This document shows positions 9,552 through 18,577 of a stretch of 64,000 nucleotides of DNA, in pieces. Position 1 is the stretch's first letter; the number at the start of each line of letters is the position of its first letter. The notes under the pieces are model-generated. The model was not told the origin of the DNA. It searched no databases and worked only from the letters and a program-made list of their open reading frames with translations. The translations under genes and the position numbers were made by a program. The DNA is from Saprospiraceae bacterium (GTDB lineage Bacteria; Bacteroidota; Bacteroidia; Chitinophagales; Saprospiraceae): contig JAEUUP010000072.1 in the NCBI GenBank assembly GCA_016787525.1, positions 62,001-126,000 of the forward strand, written 5' to 3'.

Positions 9552-10939
9552 CATAATTTTATGATTTTGAATCCTTTACCTGAGTTTAAATATTGGCGAA
9601 CAATGCGATTTGAGTCACCTGTGGGCTTCATTTTTTTGACAGCCTCAAGAAAATCTTCAACTGTTGCCCCCTCAGTATTGACGTATCCATAACCTCGAAA
9701 ATGCCCATCTTGAACCAAAACAACCGCTTTTTCATCCACAGATTTCCCATTTTCAATGATAAAAAAATCCTCCTCAAAATTATTATTCAAACGGCTGCGT
9801 AAGTCATTCGCACGTTCATTATAGCTTTCAACAGATTCAGCACCAACACACGCGCCATGACACTGACCAATTTGGTGATAAAAACACCCCCCCTCAGTAT
9901 CGTGAGCGTCCATCAACTTTTCGCACAACTCAAATCGCTTTGCCACGGCTTTCAGAAAACTTTTGGCTTCATTTAGTTTTGAAAACTCTTGTAGAATCTC
10001 ATGTTTTTTCCGAATCTCCGCCACATTTTTGACGGCATGAAAACGCAAGTAACCTTTGGCATCCGTAAAAGCATAGATGCCATAAGGGAACAATGTGCGT
10101 CGTTGCGCCTTATTCACAGGCGGTTTTAGGCGTTTGATTTCAAAATCTTCTAAAAGCAGAGCCACCAATTCACTACCTGTTTCTTCATAACTGATGTCCG
10201 CAGCCAAGGCTTGAAATTTGTCACCTTTCGGCGTTTTGTCTGTAAAGTGTTCAAAAATACGTTTTTGTATATTGATACTTTTTCCCACATAAATAACATC
10301 CCCCTCAGTATTGTGAATATAATAAACACCACACGTTTCGGGCAAGGCGTGTAATTTATCCATCGTCACACCCTCTGGCAACTTATTTTCTTTGATGCCT
10401 TTATTAATCAAAGCCGTAGCCGTTTCTCGATTCTGTTCTTTCAAGAATATTTTTTCAAAAATCTCAGCAGTTGCCAGTGCATCCGCCAATGCCCTATGTC
10501 GGTCAGTTGTGTGGATACCAAAATGCTCAATCAGATTCCCCAGAGCGTAAGACCGCAGCCCGGGGAAGGCTTGCCGACTCAGCTTGACAGTACACAATTG
10601 TTGTCGTGTATAGGTATAACCCAATCGCCGAAATTCCTCTTGCACAAAACCATAATCGAAGCGGACATTGTGCGCGACAAAAACGGCCCCCTCAGTCATA
10701 GTCACTATTTTTTTAGCAACTTCATAAAATTTAGGTGCGTGGGCAACCATCGTGTCAGAAATGCCCGTAATCTGAGTGATATAAAGTGGAATTGAGCGTT
10801 CTGGATTGATTAAAGTTTCAAAAGTTTCTATTATTTTCGTTCCGTCGTGCAGCACAATAGCGATTTCAGTAATCTTCTCGCGAGCTGCTGCACCGCCTGT
10901 TGTTTCAATGTCAATAATAGCGTATTTCTTCTGAGCCAT
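9551..10939 (-). CDS. DnaQ-type 3'-5' exonuclease fused to GIY-YIG (UvrC-like) nuclease
   Basis: A 462-residue DNA-processing protein. The first about 165 residues are an epsilon/DnaQ exonuclease with ExoI DIETTGG, ExoII HNVRFDYGF and ExoIII HRALADA. Residues about 200-280 are a GIY-YIG domain (GVYYIHNTEG, then VIYVGKS and the helix RIFEHF) as in UvrC and Cho. The C-terminal half is related to UvrC-like or Pol III epsilon-like fusions and ends with a region holding three Cys-containing turns. A role in repair-patch incision or trimming is inferred. I chose MAQKKYAII as the start; an upstream in-frame start at 10951 adds only four residues. Four dispersed 9-mers lie here, all in sense and all coding Thr-Glu-Gly. 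Confidence 0.88.
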   Translation of the reverse strand: MAQKKYAIIDIETTGGAAAREKITEIAIVLHDGTKIIETFETLINPERSIPLYITQITGISDTMVAHAPKFYEVAKKIVTMTEGAVFVAHNVRFDYGFVQEEFRRLGYTYTRQQLCTVKLSRQAFPGLRSYALGNLIEHFGIHTTDRHRALADALATAEIFEKIFLKEQNRETATALINKGIKENKLPEGVTMDKLHALPETCGVYYIHNTEGDVIYVGKSINIQKRIFEHFTDKTPKGDKFQALAADISYEETGSELVALLLEDFEIKRLKPPVNKAQRRTLFPYGIYAFTDAKGYLRFHAVKNVAEIRKKHEILQEFSKLNEAKSFLKAVAKRFELCEKLMDAHDTEGGCFYHQIGQCHGACVGAESVESYNERANDLRSRLNNNFEEDFFIIENGKSVDEKAVVLVQDGHFRGYGYVNTEGATVEDFLEAVKKMKPTGDSNRIVRQYLNSGKGFKIIKL

Positions 10940-10971
10940 TTTAATATGCAATTAGTCAATAATTATGGCTG

Positions 10972-10979
10972 CGAAAGTA
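10972..10979 (-). promoter_or_regulatory. Likely -7 box for the exonuclease gene
   Basis: On the - strand TACTTTCG, followed by CAGCC, is one base from the TAnnTTTG consensus and lies about 35 bases before the start codon. No clear -33 TTTG was found. Confidence 0.45.
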
Positions 10980-11090
10980 TGAAAAACTTTCCTTTTTACC
11001 ATTTTTTGTTTCATTTTATGTGGGGCAAATTTCTAATTTTGACCAATTTATTTCAAATTCGCAACTGTTTTAGAAAAAAATACTAACTCT

Positions 11091-12131
11091 ATGCAAACTT
11101 TGAACAGGTTATTAACTATCGTTTTAATATTCTGGGTTTCGATACCCCTCAGTATTGGACAAGAACAAAGAGATTCTGTTGCTGAAAGGGTTGATATTCA
11201 CAACCCTTCTTTTGAAGTTTTGGGATTTGCTGGCGAACCAAAGGCTTGGAGTAGTTGCAATTTTCAAGGGGAATCGCCACCCGACTTGCAACCTGGACGT
11301 TTTGGCTGTCAACTTTTGGCTCAAGCTGGAAAAAACTATATTGGCTTAGTTGGTCGAGACAACAATACTTTTGAGTCAATCAAACAGGTTTTAGAGCGTC
11401 CGTTGAAGGCAGGAATGTGCTATCGGTTGAGTGTTTTTTTAGCGAAATCATCCAAATATGTCAGTATTAGCAAAAAAACAGGGGACGTAGCAAACTACAA
11501 TCGCCCTTTGAAATTGACTATTTGGGGTTCAGAAAAAAAAGATTTGAGCCAATGCAATTTGAAGATTGAGAATTGGTTGACCGAATCATTGCCCATACAC
11601 AATGACTCGTGGCGCAAATACACATTTTATATTCAGCCACCAAAAGATATAAATACCATCATTTTTTCAGCCAATCATGTGGTTGAGCAACCCTATAATG
11701 GAAATTTGTTGATTGATAATATTTCACCTTTTATGCCTGTTTCGTGTAGTGATTTGCAACTTTTAAATAATCCCAAAAGTACGATTTTGTCTATGCAGCA
11801 AGTGAGTGAAGTCATAACAACCTATGCTCCTTCGATGATTTTTGGACAAAAAAACACTCAATTGAAGCTGGATACTGAGGGGGTACGCAACACTGCATTC
11901 GACCAAATTTTATCCTACTTTGAACAATCTACAAACTATAAATTGCTTGTTCGGGTAAAAAAAGGTAAAGATTTAAGTAAAAAACGCATTGCTTTTTTGT
12001 ACTCATATATTTTTAAATACACAAATTTGAAAGCACAACAAGTCGAGATAAAACCTTACTCACCTAAGGATCAAGATTTTTTCTGGACATTTGAAAATGA
12101 TGAAATAGTGATGAGTTTTGATTCAATGTAA
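11091..12131 (+). CDS. Exported protein of unknown function
   Basis: A 346-residue protein with a signal peptide of about 23 residues (MQTLNRLLTIVLIFWVSIPL, cleavage near IGQ). Residues about 35-210 look like a carbohydrate-binding-type beta-sandwich: HNPSFE, a GRFGCQ turn, KPLKAGMCYRLSVFLAKSS and a closing NLLIDNISPF. Related modules are seen in Bacteroidota surface proteins fused to OmpA domains. The C-terminal 120 residues recall a degenerate OmpA_C fold (LDTEGVRNTAFDQILSYFE) but lack the TD-R peptidoglycan signature. It ends 7 bases before recQ, so they are probably cotranscribed. One 9-mer lies in the signal peptide (reading PLSI), one at the start of the C-terminal domain. I cannot assign a function. 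Confidence 0.7.
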   Translation: MQTLNRLLTIVLIFWVSIPLSIGQEQRDSVAERVDIHNPSFEVLGFAGEPKAWSSCNFQGESPPDLQPGRFGCQLLAQAGKNYIGLVGRDNNTFESIKQVLERPLKAGMCYRLSVFLAKSSKYVSISKKTGDVANYNRPLKLTIWGSEKKDLSQCNLKIENWLTESLPIHNDSWRKYTFYIQPPKDINTIIFSANHVVEQPYNGNLLIDNISPFMPVSCSDLQLLNNPKSTILSMQQVSEVITTYAPSMIFGQKNTQLKLDTEGVRNTAFDQILSYFEQSTNYKLLVRVKKGKDLSKKRIAFLYSYIFKYTNLKAQQVEIKPYSPKDQDFFWTFENDEIVMSFDSM

Positions 12132-12138
12132 AAAGTTT

Positions 12139-14034
12139 ATGACACCAGAAGATATTCTCAAAAAATATTGGCAATACGATAGTTTTCGCCCTATGCAACG
12201 CGACATCATTCAGTCTGTTTTAGAGGGGCGTGACACTCTGGCTTTGCTGCCTACGGGAGGCGGCAAAAGCATTTGTTTTCAAGTTCCAGCTTTGTGTACT
12301 GAGGGGGTCTGTTTGGTGATTTCGCCGTTGATTGCATTGATGAAAGACCAAGTAGAAAACTTGAAAAAACGGGGGATTGCCGCGGCAGCTATTTTTTCGG
12401 GTATGCACTATCGAGACATTGACCGATTGTTTGATAATGCTGTTTATGGAGGGCTGAAGTTTCTTTATATTTCTCCAGAACGTTTGACCACGGATTTGGC
12501 AAAAGAGCGTATTAAACGCATGAATGTCAATCTTTTAGCCATTGATGAAGCACACTGTATCAGTCAATGGGGCTATGATTTTCGACCACCTTATTTGGAA
12601 ATAGCCGCTATTCGGGAGTTCATGCCTGACACGCCTGTATTGGCTCTGACCGCTACGGCTACGCCTGATGTGGTGACGGATATTTGTAAAAAATTGGAGT
12701 TTCGGAAAGACCATCAAGTTTTTCAACAGAATTTTGAGCGTAAAAATTTGAGTTATATTGTTCGGCATGTTGAGGCAAAAGAGCAGAAGTTGTTAGAGAT
12801 TTTGAAAAAAACAAACGGTTCGTCGGTGGTTTATGTACGCAATCGAAAAAGCACAAAAGTCATTGCCGAATGGTTGCAAAAATTGGGCTTCAAAGCTAAT
12901 TTTTACCATGCAGGATTGCCACCAGAAGAGCGCAATCACCGTCAAGATGATTGGATTTCGGGCAAAACGAGCATCATAGTCGCAACAAATGCTTTTGGTA
13001 TGGGCATTGATAAGCCCGATGTACGTGCAGTTGTGCATTATGATTTGCCCGATTCGTTAGAGGCTTATTTTCAAGAGGCAGGGCGTGCAGGTCGAGATGG
13101 CAAGCGGAGTTATGCTGTTTTATTAGTTAACAAGGCTGATACACACAATTTGACACAGTATTTCGAGACTTCGTTTCCTGAAATGAAGGACATTCGGCGC
13201 ACTTACGACGCTTTGGGTAGCTATTTACAATTGGCAGTAGGTGGGGGAGAAGGGCAGAGTTTTGATTTTGATATAGTAGATTTTGCGCAGCGTTATCAGT
13301 TTGATTTACTCAAAACATATTCGAGTTTTAAAGTTTTGGAGCAGGACGGTTGGCTGGCTTATACTGAGGGGGTGCATCAGCCGTCGAATTTTAAATTTTT
13401 GGTGAATCGTGAACAATTGTATGATTTTCAGATTCGTAAACGTGAATTGGAATATGTCATCAAAGGTTTGTTGCGAGCCGTGGCGGGTGCATTGACGGAT
13501 TATGCGACGTTCAATGAGTTGCAAGTTGCTCAATTCTTGCGTATGCCTGTATCTGATTTGGAGCGCATTTTGAACTATTTGCACAATGAGAACATTATAG
13601 ATTATCGTCCAAGAAAAGACAAACCACAGATGGTTTTCGTTCGAGAAAGAACTGATAATCAATATCTTTCGATTGATTGGAACTTGTATATGTTTCGGAA
13701 AAAACGTGCTGAATTTCGACTTAAAAAATCCATTGAATATGTTGAATTGGATATTTGTCGCTCCAAGCAGTTGTTGCAGTATTTTGGTCAGGTAGATGCG
13801 GATAAGTGCGGCGTGTGTGATGTGTGTTTAGAAAAAGATAAGGACGACTTAGAAACCAATGATTTTGTCACTTTTTCAGAAAAAATAAAAGCCTTGGTCA
13901 AAAGAGAACCTTTATCACTCAAAGATATTGTTGATTCATTTGCAGAGCGACAAAGAACCAAAGTCATTCAGACGATTGGGTTCATGTTGGATGAAGGTTC
14001 GCTACAAAAAAAAGGTGATAAATTTACGGTTTAG
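12139..14034 (+). CDS. recQ: ATP-dependent DNA helicase RecQ
   Basis: A 631-residue 3'-5' SF2 helicase that unwinds forks and recombination intermediates. Visible motifs: FRPMQRDII (motif 0), LLPTGGGKS (I), SPLIALMKDQ, IDEAHCISQWGYDFRPPY (II plus aromatic loop), ALTATATP (III), ATNAFGMGIDKPDV (V) and QEAGRAGRDG (VI). The Zn-binding region ends with CGVCDVC near residue 560. The usual C-terminal HRDC domain is not recognisable; about 60 residues after the Zn site look like a short winged-helix-like tail. I chose ATG at 12139; the upstream start at 12118 would overlap the preceding gene. Two dispersed 9-mers are inside, both coding TEG. Confidence 0.95.
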   Translation: MTPEDILKKYWQYDSFRPMQRDIIQSVLEGRDTLALLPTGGGKSICFQVPALCTEGVCLVISPLIALMKDQVENLKKRGIAAAAIFSGMHYRDIDRLFDNAVYGGLKFLYISPERLTTDLAKERIKRMNVNLLAIDEAHCISQWGYDFRPPYLEIAAIREFMPDTPVLALTATATPDVVTDICKKLEFRKDHQVFQQNFERKNLSYIVRHVEAKEQKLLEILKKTNGSSVVYVRNRKSTKVIAEWLQKLGFKANFYHAGLPPEERNHRQDDWISGKTSIIVATNAFGMGIDKPDVRAVVHYDLPDSLEAYFQEAGRAGRDGKRSYAVLLVNKADTHNLTQYFETSFPEMKDIRRTYDALGSYLQLAVGGGEGQSFDFDIVDFAQRYQFDLLKTYSSFKVLEQDGWLAYTEGVHQPSNFKFLVNREQLYDFQIRKRELEYVIKGLLRAVAGALTDYATFNELQVAQFLRMPVSDLERILNYLHNENIIDYRPRKDKPQMVFVRERTDNQYLSIDWNLYMFRKKRAEFRLKKSIEYVELDICRSKQLLQYFGQVDADKCGVCDVCLEKDKDDLETNDFVTFSEKIKALVKREPLSLKDIVDSFAERQRTKVIQTIGFMLDEGSLQKKGDKFTV

Positions 14035-14047
14035 GCTGTTGCAAAAG

Positions 14048-14078
14048 TTTGCTTTGCAGCAATAAAAACTTACCTTTG
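14048..14078 (+). promoter_or_regulatory. Consensus Bacteroidota promoter for the PD-(D/E)XK gene
   Basis: TTTG at 14048-14051, 19 bases, then TACCTTTG at 14071-14078. It matches TTTG-N19-TAnnTTTG exactly. Transcription should begin near 14085, so the in-frame start at 14080 is excluded and ATG 14119 is the start. Confidence 0.85.
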
Positions 14079-14118
14079 TTTGTATAAATTATTGACAAAC
14101 ACCTATTTAAACAATACT

Positions 14119-15033
14119 ATGCAGATTGCTAATCCAATTTATGACACTATTTTTAAATATCTAATGGATAATGTGGACATTGCAAAAGATATTTTGTCCG
14201 TCATTGTTAATAAAAATATTGTGTCAATTGTTTCAAAACCCGAAGAGGTCACGAGCATTACAAAAACAGGATTGAAAATTTTTCGACTTGATTTTAAAGC
14301 AATTATAGAGACTAAAGATGGTACTCAAGAGCTGATTTTGATAGAGATTCAAAAGTCAAATAAAGGTTTTGAGATAAAGCGTTTTAGGAGTTATTTGGGA
14401 CTGAATTATATAGGTGAAGAAGAGCAAGATAGTCAAAAGTCATCTTTGCCGATTACATCTATCTATTTTTTAGGATTTCGACTGAAAAACATTAAAATTC
14501 CAGTTTTAAAAGTTGCAAGAAGCTATACAAATGCTGTCACTCAAAAAAAATTGAAAAAACCTATTTCTGAAAATTTTGTTGAACAATTATCACACGATAT
14601 GTATGTGATACAAATTCCAAGGCTTAGAAAAATGGTCGCAGAAACACCTTTAGAAAAAATATTAGATGTTTTTAGTCAAACCAAATATAAAACATCAGAT
14701 ACGCATGTTCTTGATTATACGGGCGATATGAGTGACCCGAGAGTTGAACGTATTGTTAAATACCTTAATCGTGCTATGTCTGCCTACGAAATTCGACGGG
14801 CAATGGATGCGGAAGATGAAGTAGAGCGCGCTTTGAGTAGGATACAAGATGAAGCCCAGAGAAAACTCGACGCAGAAAGAGCAGAAAAAGAAGCGGCACT
14901 ACAAGCTAAAGAAGAAGCATTAACAGCTAAAGAAGAAGCATTGAAAGCCAAAGAAAAGGCAGAAATTGAGCTTGAAATCCTTAAAAGGCAATTAGAAGCG
15001 TTGCTCAATAAACCTGATAACGAAAATAATTAA
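14119..15033 (+). CDS. PD-(D/E)XK nuclease-family (Rpn/transposase-like) protein
   Basis: A 304-residue protein starting MQIANPIYDTIFKYLM, the typical opening of the widespread PDDEXK_2/Rpn-like family often annotated as 'PD-(D/E)XK nuclease family transposase'. The nuclease core is visible at about residues 55-105: an acidic residue in FRLDFKAI, the hairpin TQELILIEIQKS carrying the E-x-Q/K pair, then FRSYLG. The C-terminal 70 residues are a charged coiled coil with repeated KEEAL heptads (AKEEALTAKEEALKAKEKAE). Members of this family promote recombination or are linked to mobile DNA, but the exact role is unsettled. It has its own promoter and no dispersed 9-mer, unlike most neighbours, which would fit a recent arrival. 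Confidence 0.85.
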   Translation: MQIANPIYDTIFKYLMDNVDIAKDILSVIVNKNIVSIVSKPEEVTSITKTGLKIFRLDFKAIIETKDGTQELILIEIQKSNKGFEIKRFRSYLGLNYIGEEEQDSQKSSLPITSIYFLGFRLKNIKIPVLKVARSYTNAVTQKKLKKPISENFVEQLSHDMYVIQIPRLRKMVAETPLEKILDVFSQTKYKTSDTHVLDYTGDMSDPRVERIVKYLNRAMSAYEIRRAMDAEDEVERALSRIQDEAQRKLDAERAEKEAALQAKEEALTAKEEALKAKEKAEIELEILKRQLEALLNKPDNENN

Positions 15034-15052
15034 ACCATCTGAAACCATACTT

Positions 15053-16159
15053 TTGCGACCTAAAAAAATCATTTTCACAGTAACCAATGATTTGACTTAC
15101 GACCAACGTATGTTGCGTATTTGTACTACTTTAGCACAAGAAGGCTATAGTGTGCAATTGGTTGGTCGTCAATTAGACACATCAAAGCCTTTTCAAAATC
15201 CTTATTTTACGACTTATCGTTTCTCATTGTTTTTCAATAAAGGTAAATTGTTTTATATTGAATACAATGTGCGTTTGTTCTTTTGGTTGCTGTTTCAACC
15301 AGTTGATGTGGTGTGTGGTATTGATTTAGACATAATTTTACCTTGCTATTTTGTTGCTATACTGAGGGGTAAAAAATGTGTGTACGATGCCCATGAGTTG
15401 TACAGCGAAACGCCTGAGGTGATTCGTCGTCCTTTGATTCGGAAGGTGTGGTTAGCTGTGGAACGGTTTATTGTTCCGAGGGTGAAGTATCGTTACACCG
15501 TCAGCCAATCGGTGGCGGATGAGTTTAAAAAACGATATGGAACGCATTTCGAACTTATCAGAAACCTTCCTTTTCGCAAAGAATCGTCGGTAGTATTGTC
15601 AAAAACATCGTTTATAATACTCTATCAAGGTAATTTGAACGAAGGGCGAGGACTGGAAATAGCCGTTGAAGCGATGAAAAGCATTGAAAATGCTGAATTG
15701 TGGATTGTTGGCGATGGTGATTTGATGCTTTTACTGAGGGGTATGGTGAGTGATATGAAATTGGAAAAAAAAGTCAAATTTTGGGGCTATATTGAGCCTA
15801 AAAATCTACCCAATATCACACAGCAAGCTTCTGTCGGGCTGAATATTGCTGAAGGGAAAAGTCTGAGTTACCAATTGTCATTGAGCAATAAAACAACCGA
15901 TTATATTCAATCGGGTTTACCGCAGATTTTTATTAATTTTATTGAGTTTCAACGTATCAACGAAGAATATCAAGTCGGATTAGTCATTGACAAGTTAGAA
16001 ACGCAGACTCTTGTAACAGCCATAAAAAAGCTAAAAGATGACCCTATTTTGTGGCAAAACTTGCATCTCAATTGTTTAGAAGCTGCAAAAACCTTGAATT
16101 GGGAGCATGAAAAACAAAAACTGATTGCTTTTTATGCCCAATGTTTAAACTCTTATTGA
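15053..16159 (+). CDS. Glycosyltransferase, GT4/GT-B type
   Basis: A 368-residue GT-B transferase. The N-terminal Rossmann half opens KKIIFTVTNDLTYDQRMLR and contains VVCGIDLDIILP and CVYDAHELYSETPEV; the C-terminal nucleotide-sugar half has ILYQGNLNEGRG, ELWIVGDGDL and VKFWGYIEPKNLP. The start is awkward: the only start codon near the conserved beginning is TTG at 15053, lying inside TACTTTTG (15048-15055), which itself looks like a promoter -7 box. Either the start is TTG on a longer transcript, or the box is fortuitous. ATG 15110 would remove the first conserved strand. Two 9-mers encode ILRG and LLRG. Confidence 0.85.
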   Translation: MRPKKIIFTVTNDLTYDQRMLRICTTLAQEGYSVQLVGRQLDTSKPFQNPYFTTYRFSLFFNKGKLFYIEYNVRLFFWLLFQPVDVVCGIDLDIILPCYFVAILRGKKCVYDAHELYSETPEVIRRPLIRKVWLAVERFIVPRVKYRYTVSQSVADEFKKRYGTHFELIRNLPFRKESSVVLSKTSFIILYQGNLNEGRGLEIAVEAMKSIENAELWIVGDGDLMLLLRGMVSDMKLEKKVKFWGYIEPKNLPNITQQASVGLNIAEGKSLSYQLSLSNKTTDYIQSGLPQIFINFIEFQRINEEYQVGLVIDKLETQTLVTAIKKLKDDPILWQNLHLNCLEAAKTLNWEHEKQKLIAFYAQCLNSY

Positions 16160-16178
16160 TTATATTGACTGATGACTA

Positions 16179-16934
16179 CTAAAACAAAATCCCTCCCCTC
16201 AGTATCCAGCGATAGTAAGTGACAGTGTAGGAGTTTTCGGACCAAGCACTGTTGTTCTCATAATGCACACGTTGGACTCGGAGACCAAAATCAGTGAAAA
16301 AATTGTACCGACTGGACGCACCAAAACGAAAACCAATAGTCGGTTGGCACATAAAACTGCCTTTCAAATTAGTCAGAACATCATTTGAGTTCTTGGTGGG
16401 TTGTCCATAACCTGCGGCAAATGTCCAATACTCACTTGTATTGCGCTTGCTGAGATAACCACGATATTCACCAAATAAGGAGATGACATTGGATTCGCCA
16501 TGCGATGCATAATAAGAATCGTAGCCAATGCCTACGCCACCACCAACCCATCTATTGAATTGATAACCGACAACATTTTGTACGCCATATCCCAGATGTG
16601 GTTCGCTTGTGCGTCCGAAATTGAGATTGAAGCTGAGGGCATCATACATGCCTTTTTCTTTGAAATTATAAGGCTTTTCGACATGGCTCGATGAACGGAC
16701 GTTATTGCCATCGTTCATCTTGATTTTTTGCACTTGTTGAGGCGCAAATCTTATGATTTGACCACTGGTAACTTGTACCTGAACCGTATCATTTGGGGAG
16801 TAGTAAATGATTTTACCGACTATGCGGCTACCGTTGTATAGATAAACTCTATCAGCATAGTCATTTTGTTGTGCTTTGATGTGGGCGGCATAAAGTTGGA
16901 GGATGGCGAATAAAACTAAATATTTGGCTCTCAT
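16179..16934 (-). CDS. Exported beta-barrel-like protein of unknown function
   Basis: A 251-residue protein with signal peptide MRAKYLVLFAILQLYAAHIKA. The first mature segment (VYLYNGSRIVGKIIYYSPND) resembles the small SH3-like or LSm-like domain found before barrel domains in Bacteroidota. The remaining 170 residues alternate aromatic and polar residues with Gly-rich turns and end YRWILRGGILF, as expected of an outer-membrane beta-barrel ending in an aromatic residue. I chose the start at 16934; an in-frame start at 16976 would overlap the upstream lipoprotein gene and precede the signal peptide by 14 residues. The last codons carry a dispersed 9-mer (ILRG). Confidence 0.7.
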   Translation of the reverse strand: MRAKYLVLFAILQLYAAHIKAQQNDYADRVYLYNGSRIVGKIIYYSPNDTVQVQVTSGQIIRFAPQQVQKIKMNDGNNVRSSSHVEKPYNFKEKGMYDALSFNLNFGRTSEPHLGYGVQNVVGYQFNRWVGGGVGIGYDSYYASHGESNVISLFGEYRGYLSKRNTSEYWTFAAGYGQPTKNSNDVLTNLKGSFMCQPTIGFRFGASSRYNFFTDFGLRVQRVHYENNSAWSENSYTVTYYRWILRGGILF

Positions 16935-16966
16935 AAAAAATTGATTTTCAATGATTGGCATAAATT

Positions 16967-17179
16967 TTAATTGCATTTTCCTGATGTGAATTGTGTAATG
17001 CCATCAGCTTCTGCTAAGCAAGCGTTACCATACGTTTGATTGTTGCAACCACAGACTGGCTGATATTCTTGGGTGCAAAAAATTGCTTTTTTAGCACCTT
17101 GGTTGCAGTTTGTTTCTTTTTCACAACTGATGATACTGAGGGGTAAGCAGAGGCAAAATATCCATTTTAACTTTTTCAT
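16967..17179 (-). CDS. Small lipoprotein with Kazal-type domain
   Basis: A 70-residue protein. Residues 1-18 form a lipoprotein signal (MKKLKWIFCLCLPLSIISC) with Cys as the lipidation site. The remainder is a single Kazal-like module: CTQEYQPVCGCNNQTYGN with two later Cys, i.e. the C-x-PVCGC-N-TY-N-C pattern of serine protease inhibitors. It is probably outer-membrane anchored and could inhibit exogenous or own proteases. The ATG at 17179 fits the signal peptide; the longer frame to 17242 adds 21 low-complexity residues. The 9-mer at 17135 lies in the signal peptide and is read as PLSI. Confidence 0.8.
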   Translation of the reverse strand: MKKLKWIFCLCLPLSIISCEKETNCNQGAKKAIFCTQEYQPVCGCNNQTYGNACLAEADGITQFTSGKCN

Positions 17180-17204
17180 GCTTTTTGAATTTTTGTTATT
17201 TGGT

Positions 17205-17245
17205 GATTTGTTATTCGTTGATGACCAATCAACGAATAACAAATC
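17205..17245. repeat. Perfect 18-bp inverted repeat
   Basis: Arms GATTTGTTATTCGTTGAT and ATCAACGAATAACAAATC with loop GACCA. It sits between two - strand genes, just after the LVIVD gene. No T-run, so it may be an element rather than a terminator; the same ATTCGTT words recur at 9435 and 39340. Confidence 0.75.
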
Positions 17246-17263
17246 AATGAATCAACTTATTTA

Positions 17264-18577
17264 TTAACCCTTATTAACCAAAATTTTACTTAATTGAATA
17301 GGTTTAGTATTATCAGTCACATCAAATTGATAGAGACCATCTGCACCAATGACCATCAAGTATTTTTTATTATTGTTATAAGCATAAGGAATCACATCGA
17401 ATGTATCGAAGCCCTTTATTTGCGTTTTGAGATTTTGGTCAACTCTGTCCTTATCTGTCGCATCAAAAATTTTCAGTCCAGCATCGCAGAGATAAAGCGT
17501 ATTGTCCCAAACACTGAGCCCACGAGGATTTTCCATATTGAATGTACGAATCAACTGTGGCGATTTGAGATTTGAGACATTCACAATTTGCAATTGGTTG
17601 AGTGTCCCACCGCAATTGTTGCCTGAACGGACAGTGATATAAGCTACATCGTTTTCAACAACTACTGGGTCGCAAGCTCTGCCGTGGTCGAAGCGACTCA
17701 TGAAAACAGGAATGGTTGGATTGACTAAATCGTAAATAAACATACCTGTTGTAGAGCCAATGAACAATTTGTCTTTGTATGGAAACACTGTTTCGATATT
17801 CCAACCTACTTGTTGAGAGTTAGACAACGAAGGACAGTCCAAGTTCGTCAAATTGAATGTGCGCAACATGGAGTTGTCAATACAGTACAAATATTTGTCG
17901 TAGAATGTAAATCGTGCCATTGAACCACCTACACCCGCAGGTGCAGAAGCTGTTGAACCATTTTGATTGGTAAATGCAGAAGCTGAAATATTACCTGAGT
18001 TTTTCGTAGCAATAGAGCCGTCCGCAAAGGTCAAATATTCATATTGAAAATTGCCTTGGAAACGTGGGTCGTTGCAATCAATCGTTTCGTTTACAGACTC
18101 TTGCTTGTAATCCACTAACCAGCCTCTTTGAGGGTCGCGCCAGAATAATGATTGAAATACATCTTGAGCGCGACAAGTCACACGAGGATTGCTGATTGTT
18201 GAAATATCAATAGTCAATAAATCGCGATAGCTGTCTGCATACAGGAAATTTCCTTTTACTGCCATATCAACATTGCCCACAATGTTGAGAAAACCAACAG
18301 GCAATGGATTAGCAGGGTTGCTGTTGTCAATGACATGAATCCCTTCTTTTCGTTCGTTGATTAGGATGTATTTACCATAAAAATAGATTTTGCCCGTATT
18401 TTTCATAGGGCGAGCGGCTTGATACTGAGGGGGGGCTTGCATTTCTGCATCTGTTTTGTAAATAGGAACCCAGCGTGTATAAGTGGTATTGTTGTCGCAT
18501 GTGTCTTTGATACAGCTTTGAAAACCAATCGCTACAAATGTGCTCAATACGACGATGGAAAAGATAAACTTTTTCAT
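17264..18577 (-). CDS. LVIVD-repeat lipoprotein
   Basis: A 437-residue lipoprotein. The signal peptide ends IGFQSC, the Cys being the anchor. The body is a beta-propeller-like run of LVIVD repeats (IHVIDNSNPANPLPVG, LLTIDISTISNPRVT, MFIYDLVNPTIPVF, LQIVNVSNLKSPQLI, LKIFDATDKDRV). Similar proteins are common on Bacteroidota surfaces; the function is unknown. The gene ends close to the Kazal lipoprotein and the barrel protein, all on one strand, possibly one transcript, with the inverted repeat at 17205 in between. A 9-mer at 18424 is antisense and read PPQY. Confidence 0.8.
   Translation of the reverse strand: MKKFIFSIVVLSTFVAIGFQSCIKDTCDNNTTYTRWVPIYKTDAEMQAPPQYQAARPMKNTGKIYFYGKYILINERKEGIHVIDNSNPANPLPVGFLNIVGNVDMAVKGNFLYADSYRDLLTIDISTISNPRVTCRAQDVFQSLFWRDPQRGWLVDYKQESVNETIDCNDPRFQGNFQYEYLTFADGSIATKNSGNISASAFTNQNGSTASAPAGVGGSMARFTFYDKYLYCIDNSMLRTFNLTNLDCPSLSNSQQVGWNIETVFPYKDKLFIGSTTGMFIYDLVNPTIPVFMSRFDHGRACDPVVVENDVAYITVRSGNNCGGTLNQLQIVNVSNLKSPQLIRTFNMENPRGLSVWDNTLYLCDAGLKIFDATDKDRVDQNLKTQIKGFDTFDVIPYAYNNNKKYLMVIGADGLYQFDVTDNTKPIQLSKILVNKG

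Noticed and set aside
15048-15055. TACTTTTG as promoter of the glycosyltransferase at 15053
   Set aside because: It overlaps the only usable start codon, which would then lie before the transcript start; no -33 element is present. Left as uncertain, not called.
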